NCBI RefSeq assembly: GCF_000503055.1 | Contig: NZ_AYVY01000005.1 | Location: 79,228-143,227 of the forward strand | Direction: 5' to 3' | Source of the DNA: Mesorhizobium sp. LSHC420B00 | GTDB lineage: Bacteria > Pseudomonadota > Alphaproteobacteria > Rhizobiales > Rhizobiaceae | DNA: 64,000 bases | Shown: piece by piece, positions 10,272 to 21,383 of the stretch | Numbering within the stretch: the first letter of the stretch is position 1 | Layout of the letters: each line of letters opens with the position of its first letter | Notes under the pieces: generated by a model | Seen by the model: only the letters and a program-made list of their open reading frames with translations | What the model was told of the DNA's origin: nothing | Databases searched by the model: none | Program-made: the position numbers and the translations under genes

Positions 10272-11924
10272 ATGCTTGAAGCGGATTTCGTCATCATCGG
10301 CTCCGGCTCGGCCGGCTCGGCCATGGCCTACCGGCTGTCGGAGGACGGCAAGCATTCGGTGATCGTCATCGAATATGGCGGCAGCGATATCGGGCCGCTG
10401 ATCCAGATGCCGTCGGCGCTGTCGATCCCGCTCAACATGAGCCTCTACGACTGGGGCTTTGCCAGCGAGCCGGAGCCGCATCTCGGCGGCCGCGTGCTGG
10501 CAACGCCTCGCGGCAAGGTCATCGGCGGCTCATCCTCGATCAACGGCATGGTCTATGTGCGCGGCCATGCCCGCGACTTCGACCATTGGGCCGAACAGGG
10601 CGCGGCCGGCTGGGGCTTCGCAGACGTGCTCCCGTACTTCAAGCGAATGGAGGACAGCAATGGCGGCGAGAATGGCTGGCGCGGCCATGGCGGCCCGCTG
10701 ACTGTGCAGCGCGGCTCGCGGACCAATCCACTCTACGGCGCCTTTGTCGAGGCAGGCCGTCAGGCCGGTTTCGAGCTAACCGATGATTACAATGGCGCGA
10801 AGCAGGAAGGTTTTGGGCCGATGGAGCAGACCATTCGTGGCGGTCGCCGCTGGTCGGCGGCGAGCGCCTATCTCAGGCCGGCACTCAGGCGGAAAAATGT
10901 CAGCTTGGTCAAGGGGTTCGCCCGACGGGTAATCATCGAGAATCAACGCGCCACCGGAGTCGAGATCGAAGCGCGCAAGCGGATTCAGGTGATCAGAGCG
11001 CGGCGTGAGGTGATCGTTGCCGCGTCCTCGATCAACTCGCCCAAGATCCTGATGCTGTCCGGCATCGGCCCCGGCCAGCACCTCAAAGAGAACGGCATTC
11101 CGGTGATTGTCGACCGGCCCGGCGTCGGCCGCAATCTGCAGGACCACATGGAACTCTACATCCAGCAGGAATCGACAAAGCCGATCACGCTGAACTCCAT
11201 CTTGAACCCGTTCTCGAAGGCATTGATCGGCGCGCAGTGGCTGTTCTTCAAGTCCGGCCTCGGCGCCACCAATCATTTCGAGGCGGCCGCCTTTGTGCGC
11301 TCGCGCGCCGGCGTCGATTATCCCGACATCCAGTATCACTTCATACCGGCAGCAGTCCGCTATGACGGCAAGGCGGCGGCGAAGGCGCATGGCTTCCAGG
11401 CGCATGTCGGGCCGATGCGGTCGAAGTCGCGCGGTTCGGTCACGCTGCGCTCGCCCGATCCCAAATCGAAGCCGGTGATCCGCTTCAACTACATGTCGCA
11501 TCCGGACGACTGGACGGAGTTCCGCCACTGCATCCGGCTGACCCGTGAGATCTTCGGGCAAGCGGCCTTCGATCCTTACCGCGGCAAGGAACTGTCGCCG
11601 GGTTCGCACGTACAATCGGACGACGAGCTCGACGCCTTCATCCGCGACCACGCCGAAAGCGCCTATCACCCTTGCGGCACCTGCAAGATGGGCCGTGCCG
11701 ACGATGCGATGAGCGTCGTCGATCCGGAATGCCGCGTCATCGGCGTCGAAGGGCTGCGGGTCGCCGATTCCTCGATCTTCCCGCGCGTCACCAATGGCAA
11801 TCTCAACGCGCCGTCGATCATGACTGGCGAGAAGGCCGCCGACCACGTTCTCGGGCGCTCGCCGCTGGCGCCGTCCAACCAGGAACCATGGATCAATCCG
11901 CGCTGGCAGGCGTCGGACAGATAG
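10272..11924 (+). CDS. betA: Choline dehydrogenase
   Basis: A 550-residue GMC-family flavoenzyme that oxidises choline to betaine aldehyde, and can carry on to glycine betaine, passing electrons to the respiratory chain at the membrane. Features in order: the FAD dinucleotide site [12 protein letters not shown] at residues 6-17, the GMC signature [15 protein letters not shown] (about 84-98), the second signature [16 protein letters not shown] (about 252-267), and the catalytic His/Asn region [12 protein letters not shown] with [12 protein letters not shown]. Length and motifs are typical and complete. It starts three bases after the PLP-enzyme stop, within the operon. Confidence 0.95.
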   Translation: MLEADFVIIGSGSAGSAMAYRLSEDGKHSVIVIEYGGSDIGPLIQMPSALSIPLNMSLYDWGFASEPEPHLGGRVLATPRGKVIGGSSSINGMVYVRGHARDFDHWAEQGAAGWGFADVLPYFKRMEDSNGGENGWRGHGGPLTVQRGSRTNPLYGAFVEAGRQAGFELTDDYNGAKQEGFGPMEQTIRGGRRWSAASAYLRPALRRKNVSLVKGFARRVIIENQRATGVEIEARKRIQVIRARREVIVAASSINSPKILMLSGIGPGQHLKENGIPVIVDRPGVGRNLQDHMELYIQQESTKPITLNSILNPFSKALIGAQWLFFKSGLGATNHFEAAAFVRSRAGVDYPDIQYHFIPAAVRYDGKAAAKAHGFQAHVGPMRSKSRGSVTLRSPDPKSKPVIRFNYMSHPDDWTEFRHCIRLTREIFGQAAFDPYRGKELSPGSHVQSDDELDAFIRDHAESAYHPCGTCKMGRADDAMSVVDPECRVIGVEGLRVADSSIFPRVTNGNLNAPSIMTGEKAADHVLGRSPLAPSNQEPWINPRWQASDR

Positions 11925-11981
11925 GCCATGATCCGGCGGACGCACATTCCGCCTGCCGCGAAAGACGATTGGAGAACAGTC

Positions 11982-13445
11982 ATGCGCGCCCAGCCAACGG
12001 CATCGCATTATGTCAACGGCCGCTATATCGACGACGAGCGCGGCGCGCCGCTGCCGGTCATCTATCCGGCGACCGGCGAGACCATTGCCATGCTGCGCTC
12101 GGCGACGCCGAACGTGCTTGAACTCGCGATCGAAGCCGCGCGTGCGGCACAGCCGGCCTGGGCACGGCTGAAGCCGGTCGAGCGCGGCCGCATACTGCGC
12201 CGTGCCGCCGACATTTTGCGCGCCCGCAATGCCGATTTGGCGCGTATCGAGACGCTCGACACCGGCAAGCCGATCCAGGAGACGCTGGTTGCGGACGCCC
12301 CTTCGGCGGCGGATTGCCTCGAATATTTCGGCGGCGCGGTCGCCGCCTTTAATGGCGAGGCCGTCGATCTCGGCGGTCCCTTTGCCTATACCAGGCGCGA
12401 GGCGCTCGGCGTCTGCGTCGGCATCGGCGCGTGGAACTACCCGATCCAGATCGCCGGCTGGAAATCCGCACCCGCCCTCGCCATGGGCAATGCGATGGTG
12501 TTCAAACCGTCGGAAAACACGCCGCTTTCAGCGCTGGCGCTCGCCGAAATCTACACCGAGGCCGGGCTGCCCGACGGGCTGTTCAATGTCGTGCAAGGTT
12601 TTGGCGATGTCGGCGCCGGCCTTGTCGGCCATGAGGTCGTCGCCAAAGTCTCGGTGACCGGCTCAGTGCCGACCGGCCGCAAGGTGCTGTCGCTCGCCGG
12701 CTCGAAGATGAAGCACGCGACGATGGAGCTCGGCGGCAAGTCGCCGCTGATCGTCTTCGAAGACGCCAACCTCGAAAACGCCATCGGCGGCGCGATGCTC
12801 GGCAATTTCTATTCGACCGGTCAGATCTGCTCCAACGGCACACGGGTCTTCGTGCAGCGCAGCATCCATGACCGTTTCGTCGAAAGGCTGACCGAGCGGA
12901 CCAAGAAAATCCGCATCGGCGACCCGCTCGACCAGGACACGCAGATGGGGCCGCTGGTCTCGAAGGCGCAGCACGACAAGGTCGTCTCATACATCGAGGC
13001 CGGCAAGCAGGATGGTGCGGTGCTCGCCTGCGGCGGCAATGTGCCTTCGCTGCAGGGTTTTCAGGGCGGCTTCTTCGTCGAGCCGACGGTGTTCACCGGT
13101 GTCACCGACACGATGCGCATCGCCCGCGAGGAGATTTTCGGGCCTGTCATGAGCGTGCTGAAGTTCGACAGCGAGGACGAGGTGATCGAGCGCGCCAACG
13201 ACACCGAATTCGGCCTCGCTGCAGGCGTGTTCACGCGCGACCTGGCGCGCGCCCACCGTGTCATCGCCGAATTGCAGGCCGGCACCTGCTGGATCAACGC
13301 CTACAATCTGACGCCGGTCGAAATCCCGTTCGGCGGCTTCAAGCAGTCCGGCATCGGCCGCGAGAATTCGCTCGCGGCATTGGCACTCTATTCGCAGCTA
13401 AAGTCGGTCTACGTCGAGACCGGTGATGTCGCCAGCCCGTACTGA
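11982..13445 (+). CDS. betB: Betaine aldehyde dehydrogenase
   Basis: A 487-residue NAD(P)-dependent aldehyde dehydrogenase that converts betaine aldehyde to glycine betaine. The catalytic glutamate is in MELGGKSPL, the catalytic cysteine in [13 protein letters not shown], and [10 protein letters not shown] is the late conserved motif. The start is set at 11982 ([15 protein letters not shown]), where GGAG lies about eight bases upstream; the open frame reaches 11928 without support. The length equals that of known BetB proteins. It is the last gene of the bet operon. Its final 37 bp overlap the converging ManC-epimerase gene. Confidence 0.95.
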   Translation: MRAQPTASHYVNGRYIDDERGAPLPVIYPATGETIAMLRSATPNVLELAIEAARAAQPAWARLKPVERGRILRRAADILRARNADLARIETLDTGKPIQETLVADAPSAADCLEYFGGAVAAFNGEAVDLGGPFAYTRREALGVCVGIGAWNYPIQIAGWKSAPALAMGNAMVFKPSENTPLSALALAEIYTEAGLPDGLFNVVQGFGDVGAGLVGHEVVAKVSVTGSVPTGRKVLSLAGSKMKHATMELGGKSPLIVFEDANLENAIGGAMLGNFYSTGQICSNGTRVFVQRSIHDRFVERLTERTKKIRIGDPLDQDTQMGPLVSKAQHDKVVSYIEAGKQDGAVLACGGNVPSLQGFQGGFFVEPTVFTGVTDTMRIAREEIFGPVMSVLKFDSEDEVIERANDTEFGLAAGVFTRDLARAHRVIAELQAGTCWINAYNLTPVEIPFGGFKQSGIGRENSLAALALYSQLKSVYVETGDVASPY

Positions 13446-15679
13446 TCCTTGCGGGCCGTACCGTCCAGATACTGCGTCAGCGCACAGACCAGATGGTAGA
13501 AGATGCTGGCCGGCACCTCGCTTGCCAGCGAGCGGCCACGCTCGTCGATGCGGTCGATCCACAGGCCGAGCGGTGCCGGATTGATGTGCCAGCGGAACAG
13601 CCGGCCGACACGCGCCTCGATTTCCGGCTTCAGGTCGGGACCGCCCGAGCCGTCCAGCGCGATCGCTGCCTTGATTGCTTCGGCCTGCGGCCAACTGCGC
13701 GAGACGCGGTCGAGCGGCAGCCCTTGCCGCGAGACGGCGCCGTAGGCGAGGCCTGTGGCGCGGTTCAGGCCATTGGCAATCGCCGACGCGTAGAGTTTCC
13801 TGGCGAGGCCGGTCAAGCCGCTTTGGCCGCTGCGGCCCGCGAAGTCGACCAGCAGCGAGGCCCATTCGAAATGATGGCCCGGTTCGGTCCACGTGCCTTT
13901 CTCGCCAGGGGCTGGCCGCCATTCATTGTCGAAATACTCACCCAGCGTCCAGCTTTCCGGGTCGAAGAAATGGCTGCGGAACAGATCGACGATGCGCGCG
14001 GCGCGGCGAAGATAGGCGCGCTCGCCGGTCGCCTGATGCCAGGCCAAAAACGCCTCGAGCAGATGCATGTGCGGGTTGGAGCGGCGTTCGCCCTCGCCGC
14101 TCGAGGTCTCGCGGAAGCCGGTCAGGCGTTCGTCCTCGAGATGCGCGTCGATGAACGCAAAGGTCTCCTCGCCAAGCCGCAATGCATCCGGATTGCCGCA
14201 CATATGGGCATGCGCCAGCGCCAGAAGCACGCAGGAATGGTCATAGGCATCCTCGGCGGCATCGGCGACGGTGCCGTCGACGTTGAGCGTGCGCACCCAG
14301 CCGCCATTATCGGTGCGGCCGTTCCTGGCCATGAATTCGAGGCCGTGGCTAATCAGCCGATCGGCCGGGCCGTTCCAGCCGCGCGCCTTGGCGACGGCGA
14401 AGGCATAGATCTGCCTGGCCTGCGTGCGCATGCGCTTGGGTTTCATCAGCGGGGTGGCGTCGAAACCGAGCGCCTCATGGAACCCGCCATGGCGCTCATC
14501 GACGCCGATCGTCGACCACAGCGGCACCGTCTCCTCGAACAGCCAATGGTGCACGCGGCGTTGCCAGGCGCCGCTTTCGATGACGCGATCGTCGGCGGGC
14601 GTGAACCTGGTCTCCAGGCGGCCGCTCTTTTCGAGCTGCTCGACGATCTTCTTGACGTTCTGGCTGTGGCTGACCGGCGCGACGAAAGTGGCGTCGGCGG
14701 TCGAGACGATGGCGACGTCCTTCAGGCCAATGGCCGACAGCAGGCGGCCGTCGCTGCGGATATAGGAGTTCTCGCAATCGATGGCGACGACGTCGCCGAC
14801 AATGACGTTGCCCTGCTTGTCGGACGGCCCGACATCGAGCAGCGATTGCCAGGAACCGAGATCGTTCCAGCGAAAGCCGGCCGGCACCATGGCGATGCCG
14901 CTGGCGCGCTCCATGATCGCATAGTCGATCGATGTCGAAGGGATGGCGGCATAGAGCTCCAGAGGCATGTAGAGGCCGGAAAGATCCGATGTCGCAGCCT
15001 GGTAGGCAGCCTCTGTGGCGCTCCAGATGTCTGGCTGGAAAGCCATGAACGCGTCGCGCATGGCACTGGCGCGAAACAGGAAGATGCCGGTGTTCCAGTA
15101 GAAATTGCCGGCCTCAAGATAGCTCTGCGCGGTGGCGAGATCGGGTTTTTCGACGAAACGCGAGACATCGCAGATGCCATCGCGCTCGCCGGCCACCTCG
15201 ATGTAGCCATACCCGGTCTCCGGTTGGGTGGGCTTGATGCCGAACACCACCAGCCTGCCTTCGCGCGCCGCCGCCGTGCCGGCCTCGACGCTCCGCCAGA
15301 ATTGCTGCGCGGTCGCGATCTCATGGTCGGACGGCACCACCAGCACCAGGCTGTCGCCGAATTCGGACAAAGTGCGCAGGCTTGCCAAAGCGACGGCCGC
15401 GGCAGTGTTGCGTCCGGTCGGCTCGAACAGCGGGCCGCCGCCGGAAAGCTCGTGGCCGGCAATGTCGGCATGAACGCGGTCGGCGTGCCTTTCCGAGGCA
15501 ATCAGGAAAACCGGCGTTTCGCCTTCCGGCCGCGCAGTCAGCCGGCGTAGCGTCTTGGCCAGCATCGAGCCGTCGCCGGAGAAATCATGGAACTGCTTGG
15601 GATTGTCCTCGCGCGACAGCGGCCACAGCCGCGAGCCGATGCCGCCGCTCATCACAAAACTGACGATCCGTTCGGTCAT
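13409..15679 (-). CDS. Mannose-1-phosphate guanylyltransferase fused to an AGE-family epimerase/isomerase domain
   Basis: A 756-residue two-domain protein. Residues 1 to about 350 are a ManC-type nucleotidyltransferase making GDP-mannose: the GTP-binding motif is [13 protein letters not shown] followed by NPKQF, and FVEKP is the sugar-phosphate motif. The C-terminal cupin isomerase of classical bifunctional ManC/AlgA is absent. In its place, residues about 375-740 form an (alpha/alpha)6 barrel of the N-acylglucosamine 2-epimerase/mannose isomerase family, recognisable from [13 protein letters not shown] and [13 protein letters not shown], which hold conserved histidines. The fusion suggests that free-sugar isomerisation (mannose/fructose or similar) and GDP-mannose formation sit in one polypeptide. 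It is followed by the phosphomannomutase gene's partner position, 15 bp from that gene, as one operon. Confidence 0.9.
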   Translation of the reverse strand: MTERIVSFVMSGGIGSRLWPLSREDNPKQFHDFSGDGSMLAKTLRRLTARPEGETPVFLIASERHADRVHADIAGHELSGGGPLFEPTGRNTAAAVALASLRTLSEFGDSLVLVVPSDHEIATAQQFWRSVEAGTAAAREGRLVVFGIKPTQPETGYGYIEVAGERDGICDVSRFVEKPDLATAQSYLEAGNFYWNTGIFLFRASAMRDAFMAFQPDIWSATEAAYQAATSDLSGLYMPLELYAAIPSTSIDYAIMERASGIAMVPAGFRWNDLGSWQSLLDVGPSDKQGNVIVGDVVAIDCENSYIRSDGRLLSAIGLKDVAIVSTADATFVAPVSHSQNVKKIVEQLEKSGRLETRFTPADDRVIESGAWQRRVHHWLFEETVPLWSTIGVDERHGGFHEALGFDATPLMKPKRMRTQARQIYAFAVAKARGWNGPADRLISHGLEFMARNGRTDNGGWVRTLNVDGTVADAAEDAYDHSCVLLALAHAHMCGNPDALRLGEETFAFIDAHLEDERLTGFRETSSGEGERRSNPHMHLLEAFLAWHQATGERAYLRRAARIVDLFRSHFFDPESWTLGEYFDNEWRPAPGEKGTWTEPGHHFEWASLLVDFAGRSGQSGLTGLARKLYASAIANGLNRATGLAYGAVSRQGLPLDRVSRSWPQAEAIKAAIALDGSGGPDLKPEIEARVGRLFRWHINPAPLGLWIDRIDERGRSLASEVPASIFYHLVCALTQYLDGTARKDQYGLATSPVST

Positions 15680-15694
15680 GAAAATAAGTCCCGC

Positions 15695-17215
15695 TCAAAA
15701 GGTCTGATTGTAGGCGCCGACTTCCGGGCTGCGGCGCAGCACCGCGTCGACGGCTTCGAACATCTGGCGACGCCGCTCGGACGATACCGGGCTTTCGACC
15801 ACCACCACAAGCTCCGGCTTGTTCGATGATGCCCGCACCAGCCCCCAAGTACCATCCTCCGCCACGACCCTGACGCCGTTGACGGTGATCAGCTCGGCGA
15901 TCTTCTGGCCGGCGAAGACTGCGCCCTCGTCCTTCATCTTGCGAACATCGCCTACGACCCGCTCGACGACGCCGTATTTGAGCTCGTCGGCGCAGTGTGG
16001 CGACATGGTCGGCGTGCCGAACGTCAGCGGCAGATCGCGGTAGAGGTCGGCCATGCTGCTTTGCGGGCTGCGATCCAGCATCTGGCATATAGCAATGGCC
16101 GTGACCAGGCCATCGTCATAACCGCGGCCAATCGGCGGATTGAAGAAGAAGTGGCCCGATTTCTCAAAACCGGCGACAGCGCCGAGTTCGGCGACGCGCC
16201 GTTTGATGTAGGAATGACCGGTTTTCCAATAGTCGGTGACCGCGCCATTTTCCCGCAACACCTTGTCGGTCATGAACAATCCGGTCGACTTGACGTCGAC
16301 GACGAAAGTCGAGCCGGGATAGAGGTGTGAGATGTCGCGCGCAAGCATGACGCCGACCTTGTCGGCGAAGATCTCGTTGCCTTCATTGTCGACCACGCCG
16401 CAGCGGTCGCCGTCGCCGTCGAAGCCGAGCCCAACATCGGCGCCAGTTTCCAGCACCTTGTCGCGAATGGCGTGCAGCATCTTCATGTCTTCGGGGTTGG
16501 GATTGTAATTCGGAAACGTATGATCGAGCGCGACGTCGAGCGGAATCACCTCGCAGCCGATCCTTTTCAGTGCCTCGGGAGCGAAAGCCCCGGCGGTGCC
16601 GTTGCCGCAGGCGGCCACCACCTTGAGCTTCCTCGAGATACGCTTTCCCGCTGTCAGATCGTCGAGGTAGGTTTTGCGGAAATCCGCAACGAAGTCATAG
16701 GAGCCGCCACCGACAAGGTCGAAATCGCCTGAGAGCACGATCGCCTTCAGCGCGCTCATCTCCTCCGTACCAAAAGTCAGCGGGCGCGCCGCGCCCATCT
16801 TGACGCCGGTCCAGCCATTCTCGTTATGCGAGGCGGTGACCATGGCGACGGACGGCGTGTCGAGCGCGAATTGGGCGAAATAGGCCATCGGCGACAAGGC
16901 CAGCCCGACATCCTTGACCCGCGCGCCGGCGGCCATCAGCCCGGAAACCAGCGCCAGCTTGATGGCAAGCGAATAAGAGCGGAAATCGTGACCGGTGACG
17001 ATGTCGGGTCCGGCACCCAGACGGCGGATCAGCGTGCCGAGCCCCATGCCGAGCGCCTGGACGCCGATCAGATTGAGCTCCGGCGGCTCGTTCGAACCGG
17101 GATGGCCAAACCACCAGCGCGCATCATATTCGCGAAACCCGGATGGCTTGATCAACGCCGAGGTTTCGAACTCAAAAGTGTTTGGTTTGACATCGCTAAC
17201 GATCTTCATCGACAA
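15695..17215 (-). CDS. manB: Phosphomannomutase/phosphoglucomutase
   Basis: A 506-residue alpha-D-phosphohexomutase that interconverts mannose-6-phosphate and mannose-1-phosphate (and possibly the glucose forms). The phosphoserine loop TASHNENGW (serine about 130), the metal-binding loop GFDGDGDRCG (about 275), the sugar-binding ExSGH motif in FEKSGHFFF (about 350) and the C-terminal phosphate-binding RASSNKPELVV are all present. It is the first gene of a two-gene leftward operon with the ManC-AGE fusion, giving a route from mannose-6-phosphate to GDP-mannose for surface polysaccharide. A TTG at 17215 has GGAG eight bases upstream; an ATG two codons later (17209) has poorer spacing, so I keep the TTG. 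Confidence 0.9.
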   Translation of the reverse strand: MSMKIVSDVKPNTFEFETSALIKPSGFREYDARWWFGHPGSNEPPELNLIGVQALGMGLGTLIRRLGAGPDIVTGHDFRSYSLAIKLALVSGLMAAGARVKDVGLALSPMAYFAQFALDTPSVAMVTASHNENGWTGVKMGAARPLTFGTEEMSALKAIVLSGDFDLVGGGSYDFVADFRKTYLDDLTAGKRISRKLKVVAACGNGTAGAFAPEALKRIGCEVIPLDVALDHTFPNYNPNPEDMKMLHAIRDKVLETGADVGLGFDGDGDRCGVVDNEGNEIFADKVGVMLARDISHLYPGSTFVVDVKSTGLFMTDKVLRENGAVTDYWKTGHSYIKRRVAELGAVAGFEKSGHFFFNPPIGRGYDDGLVTAIAICQMLDRSPQSSMADLYRDLPLTFGTPTMSPHCADELKYGVVERVVGDVRKMKDEGAVFAGQKIAELITVNGVRVVAEDGTWGLVRASSNKPELVVVVESPVSSERRRQMFEAVDAVLRRSPEVGAYNQTF

Positions 17216-17370
17216 GGCTGCAACTCCAGGCGGCTGAATCAGATGCTTCGAGGCAAGTGGACGGTTACCTAGAAGCCCCTTTAAGCCGTGTTTGTGCGAC
17301 AGGAAACTGAAACCTGTATGACGTAGCGGCTAAAGCGAAAGAAATGCGACGGAAGCGCTGCCATTGGCGC

Positions 17371-17399
17371 TTGCAGTAACCAAATGCGGCGGCTATAAG
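17371..17399 (+). promoter_or_regulatory. Sigma-70 promoter of the tRNA-Pro gene
   Basis: TTGCAG at 17371-17376 and TATAAG at 17394-17399 are separated by 17 bp. Transcription would begin near 17406, nine bases before the mature tRNA. This is the only well-formed promoter seen in the 199-bp gap. Confidence 0.75.
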
Positions 17400-17414
17400 C
17401 CCGCGGTCTGGTCA

Positions 17415-17491
17415 CGGAGTGTAGCGCAGCCTGGTAGCGCACATCGTTCGGGACGATGGGGTCGCAGGTTCAAATCCTGCCACTCCGACCA
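17415..17491 (+). tRNA. tRNA-Pro (anticodon CGG)
   Basis: A 77-base tRNA with the CCA end encoded (17489-17491). The acceptor stem pairs cggagtg (17415-17421) with cactccg (17481-17487). The anticodon arm pairs catcg with cgatg around the loop ttcggga, giving anticodon CGG, which reads CCG. The T arm is caggttcaaatcctg. All stems pair. No integrated element is visible at its 3' end. Confidence 0.97.
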
Positions 17492-17496
17492 GAAAA

Positions 17497-17514
17497 AACA
17501 GCGGCTTAGCTGTT
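17497..17514 (-). terminator. Bidirectional terminator between tRNA-Pro and the opp operon
   Basis: AACAGC (17497-17502) pairs with GCTGTT (17509-17514) around a 6-base loop. On the minus strand the stem runs into a T-run (the A-run at 17493-17498 on plus), 47 bp beyond the oppDF stop, so it makes a proper rho-independent terminator for the opp transcript. On the plus strand it is followed by ttcttgtt and could also end the tRNA transcript, less strongly. Confidence 0.7.
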
Positions 17515-17561
17515 CTTGTTCCCGAAACAACCACCTTCCGCCGCAGTTCTGACCAATCGCG

Positions 17562-19181
<1,620 letters not shown>

Positions 19182-19182
19182 C

Positions 19183-20301
19183 TCAACGATCCCTCGGGTC
19201 GAGCGCGTCGCGCAGCCCATCGCCGACGAAATTCAGCGCGAACAATGTCGAGACGAGAAAGAAGGCCGGGAACAAAAGCAGCCAGTTGGCCGAGCCGATA
19301 TTCTGGGCGCCGACCGAAATCAGCACGCCCCAGCTGGTCATCGGCTCCTGGACGCCGAGCCCGAGGAACGACAAAAAACTCTCCAGGATGATGACCTGCG
19401 GCACCAGCAGCGTCATGTAGATCACCACCGGCCCGAGCAAATTGGGGATCACATGGCGCAGCAGAATGCCGCGCTGCCCGACGCCCATCGCCTCCGCCGC
19501 CTGGACATATTCCTGCCGGCGGATCGATAGCGCCTGTCCGCGCACGATGCGCGCCATGTCGAGCCACAGCACGGCGCCGACGGCCAGGAACATCAGCACG
19601 AAGTTCCTGCCGAAGAACACCACCAGCATGATGACGAAGAAGATGAACGGCAAAGAATAAAGCACGTCGACGATACGCATCATCACCTCGTCGACCCTGC
19701 CGCCGGCAAAGCCGGCGGTGGCGCCATAGAGCACGCCGATCACCACCGCCACAATGCCGGCAAGCAGGCCGATGGCCAGCGATATGCGCCCGGCCATCAG
19801 CGTTCGCGACAGGAGATCGCGGCCGGTATTGTCGGTGCCGAACAGGAAATATTGCTGCTTGATCGATGCACTCATCACCATTTCGAGACCGTCCGGCGAT
19901 TTGCTCTCGATCTTTGTGTCATCGAAGGTATCGGAACGATCAAGGTAGCGAATGTTGCGGTCGTCGATCGGCTTGGACGATCTGACGGTAACGAACACAC
20001 GGCTGCCCTCCTGCCGCCACTCCTTGATGTCGACGCGCATACGCCTGATCGCCTCGTCGAGAGCGCCTTCGATCATGTCGGCCTTTGGATAGGCGGAGAA
20101 GCTCGGCGGCGTGCGGACATAGTCGCCATAGATGGTGGTGTATTGGTGCGGCACGAAAGAGGGTCCAAACACGCTGATGACGGCGATGAAGGCAAGATAA
20201 TAGAGGCTGAACATGGCCGCGCGGTTGGCCTTGAGGCGCGCCCACGCATCCCCCCACAGGGATCGGCCGACGACCGGTGCTGCAACTGCGATATCAGTCA
20301 T
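19183..20301 (-). CDS. oppC: Oligopeptide ABC transporter permease OppC, long form
   Basis: A 372-residue inner-membrane permease. The C-terminal two thirds is the standard BPD-transport domain: FGTDNTGRDLLSR, then five hydrophobic segments, with the ATPase-coupling EAA loop at EYVQAAEAMGVGQRGILLRHVIPN. It is about 70 residues longer than E. coli OppC. The extra part lies between the first membrane segment (about residues 30-50) and FGTDNTGRD, a charged segment containing DEAIRRMRVDIKEWR, so it should project into the periplasm. The start at 20301 has GAGGG seven bases upstream and overlaps the oppB end by 8 bp. Confidence 0.92.
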   Translation of the reverse strand: MTDIAVAAPVVGRSLWGDAWARLKANRAAMFSLYYLAFIAVISVFGPSFVPHQYTTIYGDYVRTPPSFSAYPKADMIEGALDEAIRRMRVDIKEWRQEGSRVFVTVRSSKPIDDRNIRYLDRSDTFDDTKIESKSPDGLEMVMSASIKQQYFLFGTDNTGRDLLSRTLMAGRISLAIGLLAGIVAVVIGVLYGATAGFAGGRVDEVMMRIVDVLYSLPFIFFVIMLVVFFGRNFVLMFLAVGAVLWLDMARIVRGQALSIRRQEYVQAAEAMGVGQRGILLRHVIPNLLGPVVIYMTLLVPQVIILESFLSFLGLGVQEPMTSWGVLISVGAQNIGSANWLLLFPAFFLVSTLFALNFVGDGLRDALDPRDR

Positions 20302-21217
20302 AGCGCACCCTCGGATCAACGACACCATAGAGGACGTCGACGATCAGGTTGAAGACAATGGTGAAGAGCGCGATGACCACCACCGTCCCCATCACCAGTG
20401 TGTAGTCGCGATTGAGTGCGGCAACGACAAAATGGCGGCCGATGCCCGGGATAGAGAAGATGGTCTCGACGATGATCGAGCCGGTGAGAAGGGCTGCGGC
20501 CGCCGGACCGGTGAAGGAGACGATCGGCAGGATGGCGCCGCGCAGCGCATGCTTGACGACGACCGACCAGTTCGACAACCCAAGCGCGCGGGCGGTGCGG
20601 ATGTGATGCGAGTGCAGCGATTCGATCATCGAGCCGCGCATCAATCGAGCGACGATGGCGATCTGCGGCAGAGCGAGCGTCAGCACCGGGCCGACCTTAT
20701 TGATGACGGCTCCATCGCCCCAGCCGCCGATCGGCAGCAGCTTCCAGGTCAATCCGAATACAAGCTGGATCACCGGAGCGATGACGAAGGTCGGAATGGT
20801 GCTGCCGGCGGTCGCCAACGCGATCACCGAATAGTCGGCAAGCTTGTTCTGGTTGAGCGCGGCAACAGTGCCGAGCACGCTGCCGAGAAGCAGCGCCAGA
20901 ACGAGCGCCGAAGCGCCGAGTTGGATCGAGATAGGCAGGCCTTCCCTGAACAACTCGCCGACGGTGAAATCCGGCATGTTGTAGCTGGGGCCGAAATTGC
21001 CGCGCAGAAGATTGCCTAAATAATGGAGGTACTGCAGCCAGAGCGGGTCGTTGAGCCCGAACTGGGCTTCGAGATTGGCCCTGATCTCGGGGCTCAGGCC
21101 CCGCTCCTGGTTGAACGGGCCGCCCGGCGCGACGCGTATCAGGAAGAACGCTATGGTCACGATGACGAACAGCGTCGGGATGGCGGTCAGCAGCCGCCGA
21201 AATACGTAACGCAGCAT
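20294..21217 (-). CDS. oppB: Oligopeptide ABC transporter permease OppB
   Basis: A 307-residue inner-membrane permease, the same length as E. coli OppB and starting in the same way (MLRYVFRRLLTAIPTLFVIVTIAFFLIRVAPGGPF). It has about six membrane segments and the EAA coupling loop RTARALGLSNWSVVVKHAL. It forms the translocation channel with OppC. The frame extends 12 codons further upstream, but 21217 matches the family. It is 166 bp downstream of oppA, and its end overlaps oppC. Confidence 0.93.
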   Translation of the reverse strand: MLRYVFRRLLTAIPTLFVIVTIAFFLIRVAPGGPFNQERGLSPEIRANLEAQFGLNDPLWLQYLHYLGNLLRGNFGPSYNMPDFTVGELFREGLPISIQLGASALVLALLLGSVLGTVAALNQNKLADYSVIALATAGSTIPTFVIAPVIQLVFGLTWKLLPIGGWGDGAVINKVGPVLTLALPQIAIVARLMRGSMIESLHSHHIRTARALGLSNWSVVVKHALRGAILPIVSFTGPAAAALLTGSIIVETIFSIPGIGRHFVVAALNRDYTLVMGTVVVIALFTIVFNLIVDVLYGVVDPRVRYD

Positions 21218-21383
21218 CGGTGCCCCGCTTGATCCAGAGCAGCGCGCGTCCAACTGGACGATTGCGCTCTAGCCTTCAAATCTTCGCACCGACATTGTCG
21301 AAAATCGAATCCGGTTCCCGGGCCGATGCGATGGCAAACCAGCGCCGCCGCGCATCGAGTTGCGCGGCGGCCTGGCTAAGGGA

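Noticed and set aside
13493..15550. Long open frame (685 codons) on the plus strand opposite the ManC-AGE gene
   Set aside because: It is the antisense shadow of a well-supported gene in GC-rich DNA; its translation is rich in Arg, Gly, Ala and Asp without any family motif.
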